Notes under the pieces: model-generated
Database searches by the model: none
What the model was told of the DNA's origin: nothing
What the model saw: the letters and a program-made list of their open reading frames with translations, nothing else
Made by a program: the position numbers and the translations under genes
In this document: positions 1-9,510 of the stretch, piece after piece
Numbering within the stretch: position 1 is the first letter of the stretch
How the letters are laid out: every line of letters begins with the position of its first letter
From: Nitzschia sp. DOCU1
Taxonomy: Eukaryota; Bacillariophyta; Bacillariophyceae; Bacillariales; Bacillariaceae
NCBI GenBank assembly: GCA_951394045.1
Contig: OX595988.1
Span: forward strand, 1,703,852-1,741,351
Direction: 5' to 3'
Length of the DNA stretch: 37,500 nt

Positions 1-605
1 GCGTGCTTTCACCGCGGGCCCCCATTCAGTATCCCGCGGTTTCCCAAATCACGTGTTGTTCGGTGCGGGCGAAACTATTTAGAATCAACGCCCTGGTTTC
101 ACTGCGTGCTTTCACCGTGGGCCCTCAGCAATATCCGGGTTCGGTTGCACTCACACCACGGCGGCGCAACGCTGCTTTCATCGTATTCCGAAATCACGTG
201 TAGTTCGGCGCCTCGAAACTATTGAGAATCAACGCGCTGGTCGTACCGCGTGCTTTCACCGCGGGCCCTCATTCAGTATCCCGCGGTTTCCCAAATCACG
301 TGTTGTTCGGCGCGGTAGAAACTATTGAGAATCAACGCGCTGGTTGTACCGCGTGCTTTCACCGTATGCCCTCAGCAATATCCGGGTTCGACGTCGACGC
401 TGCATGCATCACCACGCTACTTTCACCACGGGTCTTCAATATCCGGGGTGGCGATCGACGCTGCATGCAGCGCGCTGCTTTCACCGCTCGCTGCGGTGCC
501 AAATCACGTGTTGTTCGGTGGCCATTCACCGCGACGGGTCCTCATCAATATCCGGGTTGTCCAAAATCGCTGCAGCCAACGCGCTGCTCTCTCGAATGCC
601 CACAC
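1..605. repeat. Degenerate tandem repeat array with CACGTG boxes
   Basis: Two unit types alternate. Each begins with GCGTGCTTTCACCG and ends near GAATCAACGCGCTGGT. Unit starts are visible at 1, about 105, about 249 and about 352, giving lengths of roughly 104, 144 and 103 bp, and the last part is more degenerate. Four copies of a core AATCACGTGT(T/A)GTTCGG occur, with the palindrome CACGTG at 50-55, 195-200, 297-302 and 505-510. Short ORFs crossing the array are by-products of the repeat. The array probably continues to the left of the window. It ends about 100 bp before the start codon at 709, so it may lie in that gene's promoter. Confidence 0.85.
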
Positions 606-708
606 TGAGACAACCCACACAAACCATTATCCACAGCACTACGTACCTACCAGCATTCGCTCACTTCTCACCGTCATACCGAAGAAACATAAAGTAAAAC
701 ATTGAAAG

Positions 709-1884
709 ATGGCGTCTCTGTCGGGTGAAGATTGCAGCTGCACGACATTAGAAGTGGGATCGATTGTTCGTGCACCAAGGACGACGGGGGGCAAACCCAA
801 GGGTCGGGCCATGGTGGCTATGATACAGGACGATCATTCGGTTTGTCTTCTTTGGGAAACCTGCATACCCAAGTCATTAAATGGGAAGTCCAGATTTTTG
901 GTGGCTCCAAATCTACCCGACAAGGTGTCATTATCGCAGGATGAAATTACCTTGAACCAGAATCTGATTCGACCTCTTCTGGATTTCGAAGCAGAAGATA
1001 CGCTTGTCCCCTCGGACTGCAAAGACCGAATCACTACTATTCAGTTGTGGAAAGAACGGGGGGATCAGCTACTTCGACTCGGAGACCCATCGTCTGCTAT
1101 TCCATACTACGAGAAAGCCTCGGAAGAATCAAGCACAATATCAATCGGATCATCGGTCATTTGTTCCGTCGCAGGGTACCCCAAAGTGGCAGAAGTGGAC
1201 TGTGTGGACGACGATACCGTGGATTTGGTATATTTGGAGTCGGGCGAGGAAGCCACAATTCCACGCTCAGGCATTTTGATTGCCATTTTGGAAGAAAGCA
1301 CTGATCACTTGCAGGAACGGATTCTTCTTAATTTGGCACGATGTTTACTGCAACACTCAGATGTCGACGCTTCCCACCGACCCAATTATCTGAAAGCAGC
1401 AGTCCTGGCTTGTACTCTTGTGCTGTCGATGTCCACCTTTTACGATGCAGACGGGGGGAGTTCATCGGACAACTCTCAAACGGCCTTGCAACTTCGTATC
1501 AAGGCACAAATGGGTCTGTCCAAGTGGCCACATGCATCGGCCGACTGCAAACGCCTCATTCATATAGGAAATCCGCATGGGCATAAATTGCTGGACCAAG
1601 TGGAACGGGAGAAGAAGCTACAAGCCAAACGAGACAAAAAGCTTGTAAAGGCATTCAGCCAGTTGGTGCAAACGGCAACTTCTCAGTCGGTGAGTGACGA
1701 CACGAAGAATCGTCGTTGGGATGAAAACGACAGCGGCGACAGTAGTACCAGCAGCAAGTTATCGCGAGATGCTGCCTCTGCAAAGACTGGAACATCAGCT
1801 CGTCCATGCTTGCCCTTGTTGTCTCCTCACATGATCCTCCTGGTTCTTCTAGCCGCATTTCTGATCCAAAAGTTTCTTTTCTAG
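709..1884 (+). CDS. Tail-anchored TPR-like protein (391 aa)
   Basis: A single-exon ORF with an ATG start. Residues about 113-135 (WKERGDQLLRLGDPSSAIPYYEKA) fit a tetratricopeptide helix pair. Helical segments at about 213-290 look like two further TPR-type repeats followed by a charged helix rich in Lys and Glu. Two stretches, about 15-50 and about 145-195, read like small beta-barrels (SH3 or Tudor-like), the second sitting between TPR helices. A Ser-rich linker leads to a hydrophobic C-terminal segment (about 372-390), which suggests a tail-anchored membrane protein with its TPR part in the cytosol, as in FKBP8-like chaperone adaptors. No FKBP domain is visible. The stop is 65 bp from the stop of the convergent minus-strand gene. 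The TPR call is by eye and moderate; the client or partner is unknown. Confidence 0.7.
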   Translation: MASLSGEDCSCTTLEVGSIVRAPRTTGGKPKGRAMVAMIQDDHSVCLLWETCIPKSLNGKSRFLVAPNLPDKVSLSQDEITLNQNLIRPLLDFEAEDTLVPSDCKDRITTIQLWKERGDQLLRLGDPSSAIPYYEKASEESSTISIGSSVICSVAGYPKVAEVDCVDDDTVDLVYLESGEEATIPRSGILIAILEESTDHLQERILLNLARCLLQHSDVDASHRPNYLKAAVLACTLVLSMSTFYDADGGSSSDNSQTALQLRIKAQMGLSKWPHASADCKRLIHIGNPHGHKLLDQVEREKKLQAKRDKKLVKAFSQLVQTATSQSVSDDTKNRRWDENDSGDSSTSSKLSRDAASAKTGTSARPCLPLLSPHMILLVLLAAFLIQKFLF

Positions 1885-1949
1885 ACAAATAATATAGAGC
1901 GCGGGACTATAGCGTTGCTGTTTGCAGACTTCTTCAAATGTTAATAATT

Positions 1950-2519
1950 TTACGAGCCAGAACTCTTCACAATCGGCGGGTCTTCTGTCACTTTGCCCTT
2001 GTAGCGATATTCTTCTTGGACGCGCACATGTTCCGTCAAAATCCAATTCTTCTTTTGCTTCAATTTCTTGTCGCAACATTGTTTGTAATATGCCACAAAC
2101 GATCGGCATTCGTCGAGTGGGTTGTCTCCCGCCTTTGGAAATTCCGGATTTTCGGGATTTTCCGCCACGGCTTGGGCGGCCCGTGGATCGGTGGGTTTGG
2201 CGGTGACATCGGAAAAGTAGGGTTTGTAGAGACCCGTTCGTTCCATTTCTCTAGCCTTTGTAGTGGCTTCGTTGGATAAGCAATTGAAAAGCTTCTGGGC
2301 GTGTTTCTCGCAACCTTTTGGTTCGACAGGAAAGTAAGGAGGCAGCCGCGTGGGGCCATCGGGCAACGTGGGCTCGGCAAGGCCGATGGCATTCTTGATG
2401 GCTCCCCAAACCATGATCAGAGACAATGCAGCAATGAAAGAGGACAAAAGAAACAAAGTTTGTTTATTGTGAAAGTCTATCTCGCAGTCAATCTCGCCAT
2501 TCGTTTCAGCATGCACCAC
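1950..2519 (-). CDS. CHCH (twin CX9C) protein with one membrane segment
   Basis: The open frame encodes about 189 residues. Counting from the frame's first GTG, Cys70/Cys80 and Cys138/Cys148 each form CX9C, the hallmark of coiled-coil-helix-coiled-coil-helix proteins that are usually oxidised and kept in the mitochondrial intermembrane space. The spacing between the two pairs (57 residues) is long for this family. A hydrophobic stretch at about 21-38 precedes them and could be an inner-membrane anchor. The frame has no ATG before Met36 (2412-2414), which would remove most of the membrane segment. I therefore suspect a short upstream exon, and the listed upper end is only the limit of the open frame. 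It is divergent from the gene at 2757. The specific role is unknown. Confidence 0.6.
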   Translation of the reverse strand: MVHAETNGEIDCEIDFHNKQTLFLLSSFIAALSLIMVWGAIKNAIGLAEPTLPDGPTRLPPYFPVEPKGCEKHAQKLFNCLSNEATTKAREMERTGLYKPYFSDVTAKPTDPRAAQAVAENPENPEFPKAGDNPLDECRSFVAYYKQCCDKKLKQKKNWILTEHVRVQEEYRYKGKVTEDPPIVKSSGS

Positions 2520-2756
2520 AACGATGATGACGGAGGATGATCGAGATGAGACAACGAAAGCGAAACAGAGACCCGAAAAAAGCGCGCCAACTCATTTTTA
2601 GTCGACGAGGTCGAGTCAATGACTCAGCGCGCCTCTTTTCACACACCGAGAACGGCGAACGATTGCTTTTCGCAGACCATTTGTGTCACATTTTCCCACC
2701 AACTATTCCTGATGTTTCGGACGACAGTTCTGTTGAATGCACAGACGGGATAAAAC

Positions 2757-3557
2757 ATGAGATACCTGCTACTGCTCGCGATGGCTCTCTTGTCGCGTGG
2801 GTTTCAATTCGGAAGAACGATTGGCCATTCGAGAATATCATCGGCACTCCGAGCGAAAAGCACGGTAACGCCACGGTTTGGCGACTTTTGGCAAGCCCGC
2901 ATGGACTGTTGGAGGCCGACTGTCAACGACGTCGAACGAATTAGCTGGGGTAAACCGGCCAAAATAAAAGGCACTGGATCGCGGGGAGTTCCTCATCGTC
3001 TTAATGAAGAGGAACGTTTTCTCTTTGATCAAGCACGACGAAAAGGATACTTGGAAATTGCGGGGTCGGGATGGAGAAGCCAGAGAAGAGAGGCGCCATT
3101 GCTGAATAGTTATCGATCTCTGTGTGATGCACGGGGACAGGCGTCGATAGTCCTGCACAAGGGAAGCACGGGAACGGACGAGCTAGTAGTCGATCTTTCG
3201 CCGCTAAGAACACCCGAAATGTTTGACGACATTGCCGCCGTTTGCCAAGAAAAGTATCCCAGCGCTGAAATTGTCTACCAAGGAAGCATGACTTTCGACG
3301 ACGAAATTTATGACAATGGCGATTTGGAAGAGAGAGCTGAGATCCAAGGCGTGTCTAGCGCCTGGGAGAACCGGCCGATCTATCAGCTCCCCCCGTACTG
3401 TATCTCCTGGGAATTGCAGCGGTCGGATGCGAAAGCTCTTGGGAAAAACATGGCGGATCTTTTCCTTACCAGAGAAGGAGCGAAGGATTCTTCCAAGAAA
3501 CCCATAGGGGTGAAGCCTGGAAAGGGCCGGCGCCATGGTGGTTACGGCATCGGGTGA
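2757..3557 (+). CDS. Leader-bearing protein of unknown function, possibly plastid-targeted (266 aa)
   Basis: A single-exon ORF with an ATG start. Residues 1-15 form a hydrophobic signal sequence followed by RGFQFGR, a Phe-containing cleavage region like the ASAFAP-type motif of diatom plastid precursors, and then a basic, hydroxylated stretch that could be the transit peptide. The mature part starts at about residue 38 with a Trp-rich segment. It then has a predicted alpha/beta core (about 115-200) containing a strand-like segment with V-V-D-L-S and a YPSAEIVYQG motif. The C-terminus is basic (GKGRRHGG). I do not recognise the family. It lies 72 bp tail-to-tail from the DUF1995 gene. Confidence 0.7.
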   Translation: MRYLLLLAMALLSRGFQFGRTIGHSRISSALRAKSTVTPRFGDFWQARMDCWRPTVNDVERISWGKPAKIKGTGSRGVPHRLNEEERFLFDQARRKGYLEIAGSGWRSQRREAPLLNSYRSLCDARGQASIVLHKGSTGTDELVVDLSPLRTPEMFDDIAAVCQEKYPSAEIVYQGSMTFDDEIYDNGDLEERAEIQGVSSAWENRPIYQLPPYCISWELQRSDAKALGKNMADLFLTREGAKDSSKKPIGVKPGKGRRHGGYGIG

Positions 3558-3629
3558 AATAGTTAGGTCAAACGTGCAAGGTACAAGGATAATCGGTTGC
3601 GTTTCTAAGCGATTCTAGACTCTAAGCTA

Positions 3630-4955
3630 TTATTGTGACTGCATGAAACTTTGCACGGCTTGCTCGATCCATTTCATAGGGGGGCCTCGCTTGTTGGACA
3701 AGTCGCTTGGGGCCGTCTTGGCTAGTTGGAACCCTCTTCCGACGTCGACAAACACCTGCCAGTCCCCAGGATACCGCCGTAGCACTACAATTTTAGGTGT
3801 CGATTTTTTGTCTTTGACAATGGCCTGGGAGTCGGCACCCGATGGTCGCGCAATCAGTGGGAGGATGCTGTACACTGTTTCGGCACCATACAATTCTCGT
3901 GGAATAGGGTTGAGCTTGCAGTTGACCAGAACGATATTCTTTTGGTTGCTGTATTTTGTGGCCAAACTGCGTACAGCGACCATTTCTTCCCGTTCGATAG
4001 CTGACAAAATGATTAAGTTCTCTTCATCGTCCTGTGGCAAGGCATTGTCCCGAAGGGCTTGTACAACATCCTCCATCATGTCGGGTCCTTGCGATATCCT
4101 TGCATTGCCAAATAAGCTGGCAAGTCTGTATCGCTTTTCAGGGAGAGCAATGGAAGGCTGTGTTGGCACTACCTCTGGCTTGGCTTGCTCGTCCGGCTTG
4201 GGTAACGCTTTATCGCCTTGTCGTGTCGCGGTCGAATCGTTGTCCTCGCTTTGCCACGACGCCATGAGCTGCTGGCGAAAGAGGTCGACATCGGCCGGTG
4301 GATCCGCACTATCCTTTCCACTAATGGATGGCGTGACACTTTCCTCATCATCCACGGCATCGTCTTCCTCGGACTCGTCGTCATCCTCATATTCTTCATC
4401 ACTTTCTTCGACATCTTCGTTGAGTGTAATCGACAGAGTCTCTTCGGACGTGGATGCTTCTAATAATCTGGACTCTTCTCGTCGATCGAGTATCCGCTGC
4501 ACGGTTTGGACCGTCTTGTCGTCACGGACAAGTATGGATGATTTTCCACTAAAGCAACCCGCCAGTTGTATACAATACTCGACGGCAAGTACCTCGTCGT
4601 ACAAATTCGAACCTTGAGTCACATCATACGCTGGAAGCAACAGGTCAATGAAGAAGACGCGGACCCCCTTGTCGGCGGCGCTCAAAATGGATGTAAAAGC
4701 CTCGTTGGCGGCGATGGCTGGATCAGATGGGACTTGGCCCATTGTATCAGCGTCCCATGACGCCTCTAGCATGGATCGTAGCGAGTCGAGATCATCGTTT
4801 CCCGAGGACGAGGACAATGATAGACATGTTTTCCGCCGAGCTGTCGGCAATAGTAAAGGACCACAGAAACCATTTGCCTGAAGAATGAAAATCGCCAGGA
4901 TCAATTTGAACATGGCCACAATCAAGTTTTTCTTATTCAATCCTACGCCTCTCAT
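3630..4955 (-). CDS. DUF1995 domain protein, probably plastid (441 aa)
   Basis: A single exon. Met1 or Met15 could start it; Met15 (codon at 4911-4913) gives a cleaner signal peptide (MFKLILAIFILQ) followed by ANGFCGP, a plausible plastid cleavage site, then a Ser-rich transit-like stretch. The first half of the domain (ADKGVRVFFIDLLLPAYD and following) and the last part (LRRYPGDWQVFVDVGRGFQL) match what I know of DUF1995, a family of algal and plant plastid proteins that includes the photosystem II assembly factor LPA3. A very acidic low-complexity insert (about residues 185-215, mostly Asp/Glu/Ser) and a linker split the domain. A photosynthesis-related role is inferred from family membership only. 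The start is divergent from the deaminase gene. Confidence 0.7.
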   Translation of the reverse strand: MRGVGLNKKNLIVAMFKLILAIFILQANGFCGPLLLPTARRKTCLSLSSSSGNDDLDSLRSMLEASWDADTMGQVPSDPAIAANEAFTSILSAADKGVRVFFIDLLLPAYDVTQGSNLYDEVLAVEYCIQLAGCFSGKSSILVRDDKTVQTVQRILDRREESRLLEASTSEETLSITLNEDVEESDEEYEDDDESEEDDAVDDEESVTPSISGKDSADPPADVDLFRQQLMASWQSEDNDSTATRQGDKALPKPDEQAKPEVVPTQPSIALPEKRYRLASLFGNARISQGPDMMEDVVQALRDNALPQDDEENLIILSAIEREEMVAVRSLATKYSNQKNIVLVNCKLNPIPRELYGAETVYSILPLIARPSGADSQAIVKDKKSTPKIVVLRRYPGDWQVFVDVGRGFQLAKTAPSDLSNKRGPPMKWIEQAVQSFMQSQ

Positions 4956-5651
4956 CCTGTTTCAGGTTGTGTTGTTGTTGTTGAAACAAATCTGCGTTTT
5001 GGCTCAGTGGCACTACAGTATTGTGTTGGCCGATAGCCTCTGCCGTCCTCGGGCGCTTGTGGAGGATTTGCTGTGCTTCCGTATTCGTGATGATTGTGGT
5101 GTGATCCGGTCTCGCTCGTTGTCGACGTTGGATGAAAGTGAGAAAGATAGTCGAAGAGCGAGCAACAAAAAGAGAAAGGTCGGGGGGAAAGATCGTCGAT
5201 GACGTAATAGCGGAAACATTTTAAAGTAATGTAATCGTATGATCAATCTACATATATACATATTTACGTTACCTTGTGCGAGAATTCATTTTTGGCGCGA
5301 AAGACCGTCCTCGACGTCTGTCATTGCTCTCCCTCCGAGAATCAGACGAGCTCGCTCTGATGATTGCGATAGTCCCATGCCACAACCTGTAACCTCAAAA
5401 GCAGCAACGACCCCTCGGTATCATCCATCGGGCCTCGTCCTCTGTATTACATAAAAGCTGCCTCATTCGTATCACTTCTATCACCAGCCGTGTGTACATT
5501 CAAGATTTGGATTCCAGGGCAACGTTGGAGCTGCTCTACGCATCGGCCGCACTGTCAGAGAAGAATCATTGTGACACTATCACTCGTTCTATTTGGATTT
5601 TCATTCTTCAGCGTGGAGACCTGCCATCACAACTTTGCTTCGACAACAACA
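4956..5651. other. Divergent intergenic region between DUF1995 and deaminase genes
   Basis: There is no convincing gene. It must hold the promoters and 5' leaders of both divergent genes. The frame of the deaminase stays open from about 5490 and would encode a hydrophobic segment (IIVTLSLVLFGFSFF), but has no ATG, so an upstream exon supplying a signal anchor cannot be excluded. A short TTG run at about 4970-4985 is low complexity. Confidence 0.5.
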
Positions 5652-7091
5652 ATGAAAGAAACTCCAGACGTTCACAGTCTGGATATTCTTTCGTCCCGGC
5701 TTGGGGCAAACAACGACGACAGCGACAGCCTTTCACTGGACACGGGCAATCCCAAATCTGCTACTTTTTTAAAGCAGGAAAAGGAAAATATCGTGAATTC
5801 GGCGCTGCTTTCGTCACCATCATCCAGTGATGTGGTTGACAAGCAACCAAAACGTCAAGGATATCTTTCGTGGGACGATTACTTTCTCTGCGTCGCTCTC
5901 TTGTCGGCAAAGCGAAGCAAGGATCCAAAATCCGCTTCGGGCGCCTGCATTGTCGACCACAACAATCGAATTATAGGCATTGGTTATAGCGGCTTTCCAC
6001 GTGGATGTCCCGACGACGTGTTTCCATGGAAGAGTGATTTGGAGGATGAGTGGCTGCATACTAAGGAGCCCTACATTTGTCATGCCGTGTCAAATGCCAT
6101 TCTCAACAAATGCACCAATACGGTGTCAGGGTCGCGTATCTATGTCGTGGAATATCCCAACAGTGAATCTGCCAAAATGATTATTCAGTCTGGCATTAAG
6201 CAAGTGATCATCTTGGGTGAAGATAATGGGGTCAACTCGAACGACAGTCATAGCGAAACTATGGAGATTCAGGCCGGCCGTATTCTATTGACCATGGCAG
6301 GAGTACAGGTACGGTACTGCAAACCGAATCTGTCGTCTTTGACTCTGGATTTTGTTGCCAAAATGACTCCCACAACTGCCATTGCCGACGAGAATTATCC
6401 TGCTCTGACAATGGCTACAACAGAAGAAAGGGACAGACAGCAGTTACAAGAGAAACAAATTGCAATGCGGGTGCTCATGGAAGAAGCCAACTATGATGCC
6501 TCCCAAGTTGCGGACAATGGCAAAAGTAATGAGTATCTCTCTTGGGAAGAGTACTTGTAAGTCACCCAATGGAGTTGTTGTGTGTCATTGTGACCAAAAC
6601 CTGTCTACTAACGCGTCCGGGCTTCCTTCATCATCAGCATGGCAATGGCGTTTCTTACCGCACAACGGTCCAAGGACCCCAATACTCAGGTTGGCGCTTG
6701 CATTGTGGACAATGAAAACAGGATCATTGGTCTAGGCTACAACGGTTTTCCCACTGGTTGCTCCGACGAGCATTTGCCTTGGGCTCGCTCCAATTCGAAT
6801 GAACTATTGAACAAATATCTCTACGTTTGTCATGCTGAAGTCAATGCCATTCTCAACAAGGGAAGTGCCAATGTCAAAGGGGCGACTATCTATGTTGCCT
6901 TGTTTCCATGCCAAAATTGTGCCAAGATGATTATCCAATCTGGTATTCGGCAAGTCGTTTTCATGAGCGATGCCTACCATGACACACCCGGATGTCGGGC
7001 AAGCCGTATCATGTTTCGTTGCGCTGGAGTCCAATTGCGGCAGTACATTCCCACCATGCAAAAGTTGATCCTGGATCTTGAGCAAAACTAG
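5652..7091 (+). CDS. Tandem dCMP deaminase: inactive domain followed by active domain
   Basis: Two exons, 5652-6556 and 6638-7091, with an 81-bp intron carrying GTAAGT, a TACTAAC branch-like sequence at 6606-6612 and a CAG acceptor. Splicing joins TT and C into a Phe codon and rebuilds the motif WEEYF at the start of the second domain. The predicted protein is 452 aa. Both halves are cytidine/deoxycytidylate deaminase folds beginning with LSW(D/E)(D/E)YF. The second has the zinc and catalytic signature [10 protein letters not shown] plus PCQNCAKM, as in deoxycytidylate deaminases that turn dCMP into dUMP for thymidylate synthesis. In the first, the catalytic Glu is Val ([10 protein letters not shown]; codon 6087-6089) and the PCxxC cysteines are Asn and Ser, so it should bind no catalytic zinc. 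The start is the first in-frame ATG. Confidence 0.85.
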
Positions 7092-7234
7092 AATTATTTC
7101 TTTTACATTAACATTTGTTTGCATTTCACATGACATTTTCAAAGGATGTTGCTTTAGTGGGCCCTGATGCACAGCGGATAAAGAACCATGATGAGAGTTT
7201 CAACGCAGTGTCGCGCCGAGAGTTGCTAGGACTT

Positions 7235-8770
7235 TTATGAGGTCTCCTTTTCACCATCCAGGCGACGTCGCTTTGCTTGTATTCGCTGCCGACAGTCTAG
7301 TGCTTCTGCCAGTGCCGATTGAAACTCCGAGTTTCCTTTCTTCAGGATTTGGCGACCGAGTTGATATAATCTCATTTTCTTGCCTTGCTTCTCGTTGGCG
7401 TCTTTGCACTTGGCGGATTCCCCGTCGCCACTGTACAGATTCTGCTCGTATTCTTCCCGTGACATCTGACAATACTTTTGAATAACAGCGGCCGCCCCCT
7501 CTACTCGATCTGACTTTGTAGAATTAAGTGTAACGGGAACAAACACGAACTCTTTGTCTTTTCGGAACCAAGACATTTGCCGTTTCGAGTACTGCCTCGT
7601 CGCTGTTGTGAAATCATTCAAGAACTGATCAAATCTTTCCTCTTCGCTGGTCACAGACGAATCGTCATTCAGGTATGAAATCACTTGTCGATACCCAATA
7701 GCTCTAGCCGCCATGTCCGGCATAGAGCCAGCCAGCACGAGATCTGCTGTCTCCTTGATTAGTCCTTTCATAATCATTTGTTCGCATCGCTCGTCAATGA
7801 TCCGTGCATGCTTCATTCGCTCATCAGGACAAAGAAAGAAGCATCGAACATCGTAACCAAACGAGGAGAGACCCCTTTGTCGTTCGCCAGTGTACAAAGC
7901 CTCAATCAGCCCTTCCCTATTCTCTTGATCCTTCACCGTCAACGCCACTTCCAAAGTTCGTTGCAGTCGGTACCAGTCTTCCCCACAAAACGTAGTTATT
8001 CTTCCCACGAACGGCTCCCCGAAGGATTCCACCTCCTTGCGTGCTCCCTTGTAGTCATTGGCACTGCGATACTTCTCGATTCTTGCGGAGGCCTCCGTCG
8101 CGGCGGACTCTGAAGGTCTCATTGCATCGGGATGCCCATGTACTAGCCATTGAATGTACATCATTGTTCCACCACAGACAAGGGGTAGTAGCGGCTCGTT
8201 CTGTTTGTATCCTTTCGTCCTCCGGGCACTCTGAACGTCTTCGAGAACAAACTTCCGCCGAGAAGGGCCCGAAACAGTGTCGGGGTCCTCGTCGTCCGGA
8301 TCTTCCAATAAGAGCGACTTGATCGCCAATATGGCATCCCGTTTCCATTGTGCCGCGTTGTAGTAGTCGTTGTAATCTGCCACATCCACCAGTATATGCG
8401 GTGTCTCCAAGCGTTCTTCGGCACTAGGTTTGTTGGCGCCAATCTGCACTCCTTTGTACGCCTGCACCGAGTCTGCCGAAACAATGATTCCCCGGTTTTT
8501 GGCGCAGAGAACGGCGGCGACATCGCTTTTTCCTGCTGCGGTTGGACCGGTGACGACAACAACCAACTTTGAATTGTCACGTATTCGTGATGACAAGGAG
8601 GTCATGTGGAGTCGCTGCGGCAAGCTCTTGGCAGATCGGGAAGCGAATATTCGTTCGGTGGAAAACAGAAGGGACCCGACCGTTGGAAGCAGTACTGCCA
8701 TCAATGGAAGGGTGGCAGCAATTCTTTGCAAGGAAGTCTGTCTTGAGCCTGACTTTTGTCTCAACTTCAT
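7235..8770 (-). CDS. tRNA dimethylallyltransferase (isopentenyltransferase)
   Basis: A single exon of 511 aa with an ATG start at 8768-8770. A P-loop GPTAAGKS (residues 75-82) is followed by SADSVQAYKGVQIGANKPS, the DSxQ and prenyl-acceptor region of the MiaA/MOD5/TRIT1 family. Near the C-terminus ARAIGYRQV and ATRQYSKRQMSWFRKD are the conserved IPP-transferase end motifs. The enzyme puts a dimethylallyl group on N6 of A37 in tRNAs reading UNN codons. The first 60 residues contain a hydrophobic stretch and basic residues and look like an organelle-targeting extension. The C-terminal tail (about 445-511) is charged and lacks the zinc finger seen in some eukaryotic homologues. A cytokinin-type adenylate IPT is the alternative, less likely given the full tRNA-type C-terminal motifs. 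The stop lies 143 bp tail-to-tail from the deaminase stop. Confidence 0.9.
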   Translation of the reverse strand: MKLRQKSGSRQTSLQRIAATLPLMAVLLPTVGSLLFSTERIFASRSAKSLPQRLHMTSLSSRIRDNSKLVVVVTGPTAAGKSDVAAVLCAKNRGIIVSADSVQAYKGVQIGANKPSAEERLETPHILVDVADYNDYYNAAQWKRDAILAIKSLLLEDPDDEDPDTVSGPSRRKFVLEDVQSARRTKGYKQNEPLLPLVCGGTMMYIQWLVHGHPDAMRPSESAATEASARIEKYRSANDYKGARKEVESFGEPFVGRITTFCGEDWYRLQRTLEVALTVKDQENREGLIEALYTGERQRGLSSFGYDVRCFFLCPDERMKHARIIDERCEQMIMKGLIKETADLVLAGSMPDMAARAIGYRQVISYLNDDSSVTSEEERFDQFLNDFTTATRQYSKRQMSWFRKDKEFVFVPVTLNSTKSDRVEGAAAVIQKYCQMSREEYEQNLYSGDGESAKCKDANEKQGKKMRLYQLGRQILKKGNSEFQSALAEALDCRQRIQAKRRRLDGEKETS

Positions 8771-9504
8771 TAAGATCGTACTTGGAACTTCAGAATAAGC
8801 TCGCCGGGTTCAAAGGCAAGGATGAGAGTCGAAACAGAGAGGATGGTATGACATTTTGGCGGCAGCGTTTTTCGTTCCCTTTGTTTTCTGCGGTTGGAGA
8901 TTGAGACTATCCTTCCATCCATTCCATCCGTCGCGCGCCAACAGCGCAAGCTGCTGCCTGCATGATTTTCACTCGTGACTTGACGACTGGTCAACATTCT
9001 ACTAGTAGAGGTGCAGGCAGACTAGCTCTGTGTGACCTACGACTTCGTTTGCGAAGTGAATAGCTGTCGTCCCATGAGCGATGCAGAGCATACTGTACCT
9101 TTAGACTCATCAAGAATTCAAATGACGACGACATGGATTACCGCGCGAAAGAGCGACACTATCTCTAGCTTTCCATAGTAGAAAGAAACACTATTGTGAA
9201 CAAGGCGACCAGCAATACTAGTAAAGTTCTACTATTAGTAGTATCAGTGATAGTAATGCTGCCGGTAGTATTGTATAGTATAGCTAGTCTACCTGTTACT
9301 ATCAATGTCAACTGGGCGCACTCTTCGCTGCGATCACGGGGACTATCGAGTGTGATAGCATATCGTGCCACTTTGATACGACTCGGGATGAACGCCCTCG
9401 CTCAAACTCCTCAATCAATCTTGTCACCGCGCATTTCATAGTTAGTGCTTGGGCGGTGGCCTCCCGAATCAATTAGGGTCATTGGCCGGAAGGACAGAAT
9501 GCCC
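8771..9504. other. Intergenic region upstream of the tRNA isopentenyltransferase
   Basis: I see no supported gene. Part of it (8793-8897) resembles 19541-19640, with blocks such as GAATAAGCTC, GGCGGCAGCGTTT and TTTTCTGCGG in the same order. A Thr/Val/Leu-rich open frame at 9196-9441 has no ATG near its start and looks accidental. The copia element is inserted at the right edge. Confidence 0.5.
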
Positions 9505-9510
9505 TCCCTG
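9505..9510. repeat. Target-site duplication of the copia element, left copy
   Basis: TCCCTG directly precedes the left LTR and is repeated directly after the right LTR at 16040-16045. Copia elements usually make 5-bp duplications, so one of the six bases may match by chance. Confidence 0.8.

Noticed and set aside
1..605. Repeats with regular spacing considered as a CRISPR array
   Set aside because: Units are contiguous and over 100 bp with no short identical repeats between unique spacers, and the genome is eukaryotic.
3643..4617. A 324-codon plus-strand ORF opposite the DUF1995 gene
   Set aside because: It is Ser-rich antisense of the acidic coding region, with no recognisable motif, and the minus-strand frame has clear family motifs.
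9196..9441. Small hydrophobic ORF near the copia insertion
   Set aside because: It starts with GTG and is made of AT-rich near-repeats (AGTAGTA, GTAGTAT), so the hydrophobic stretch is likely accidental.
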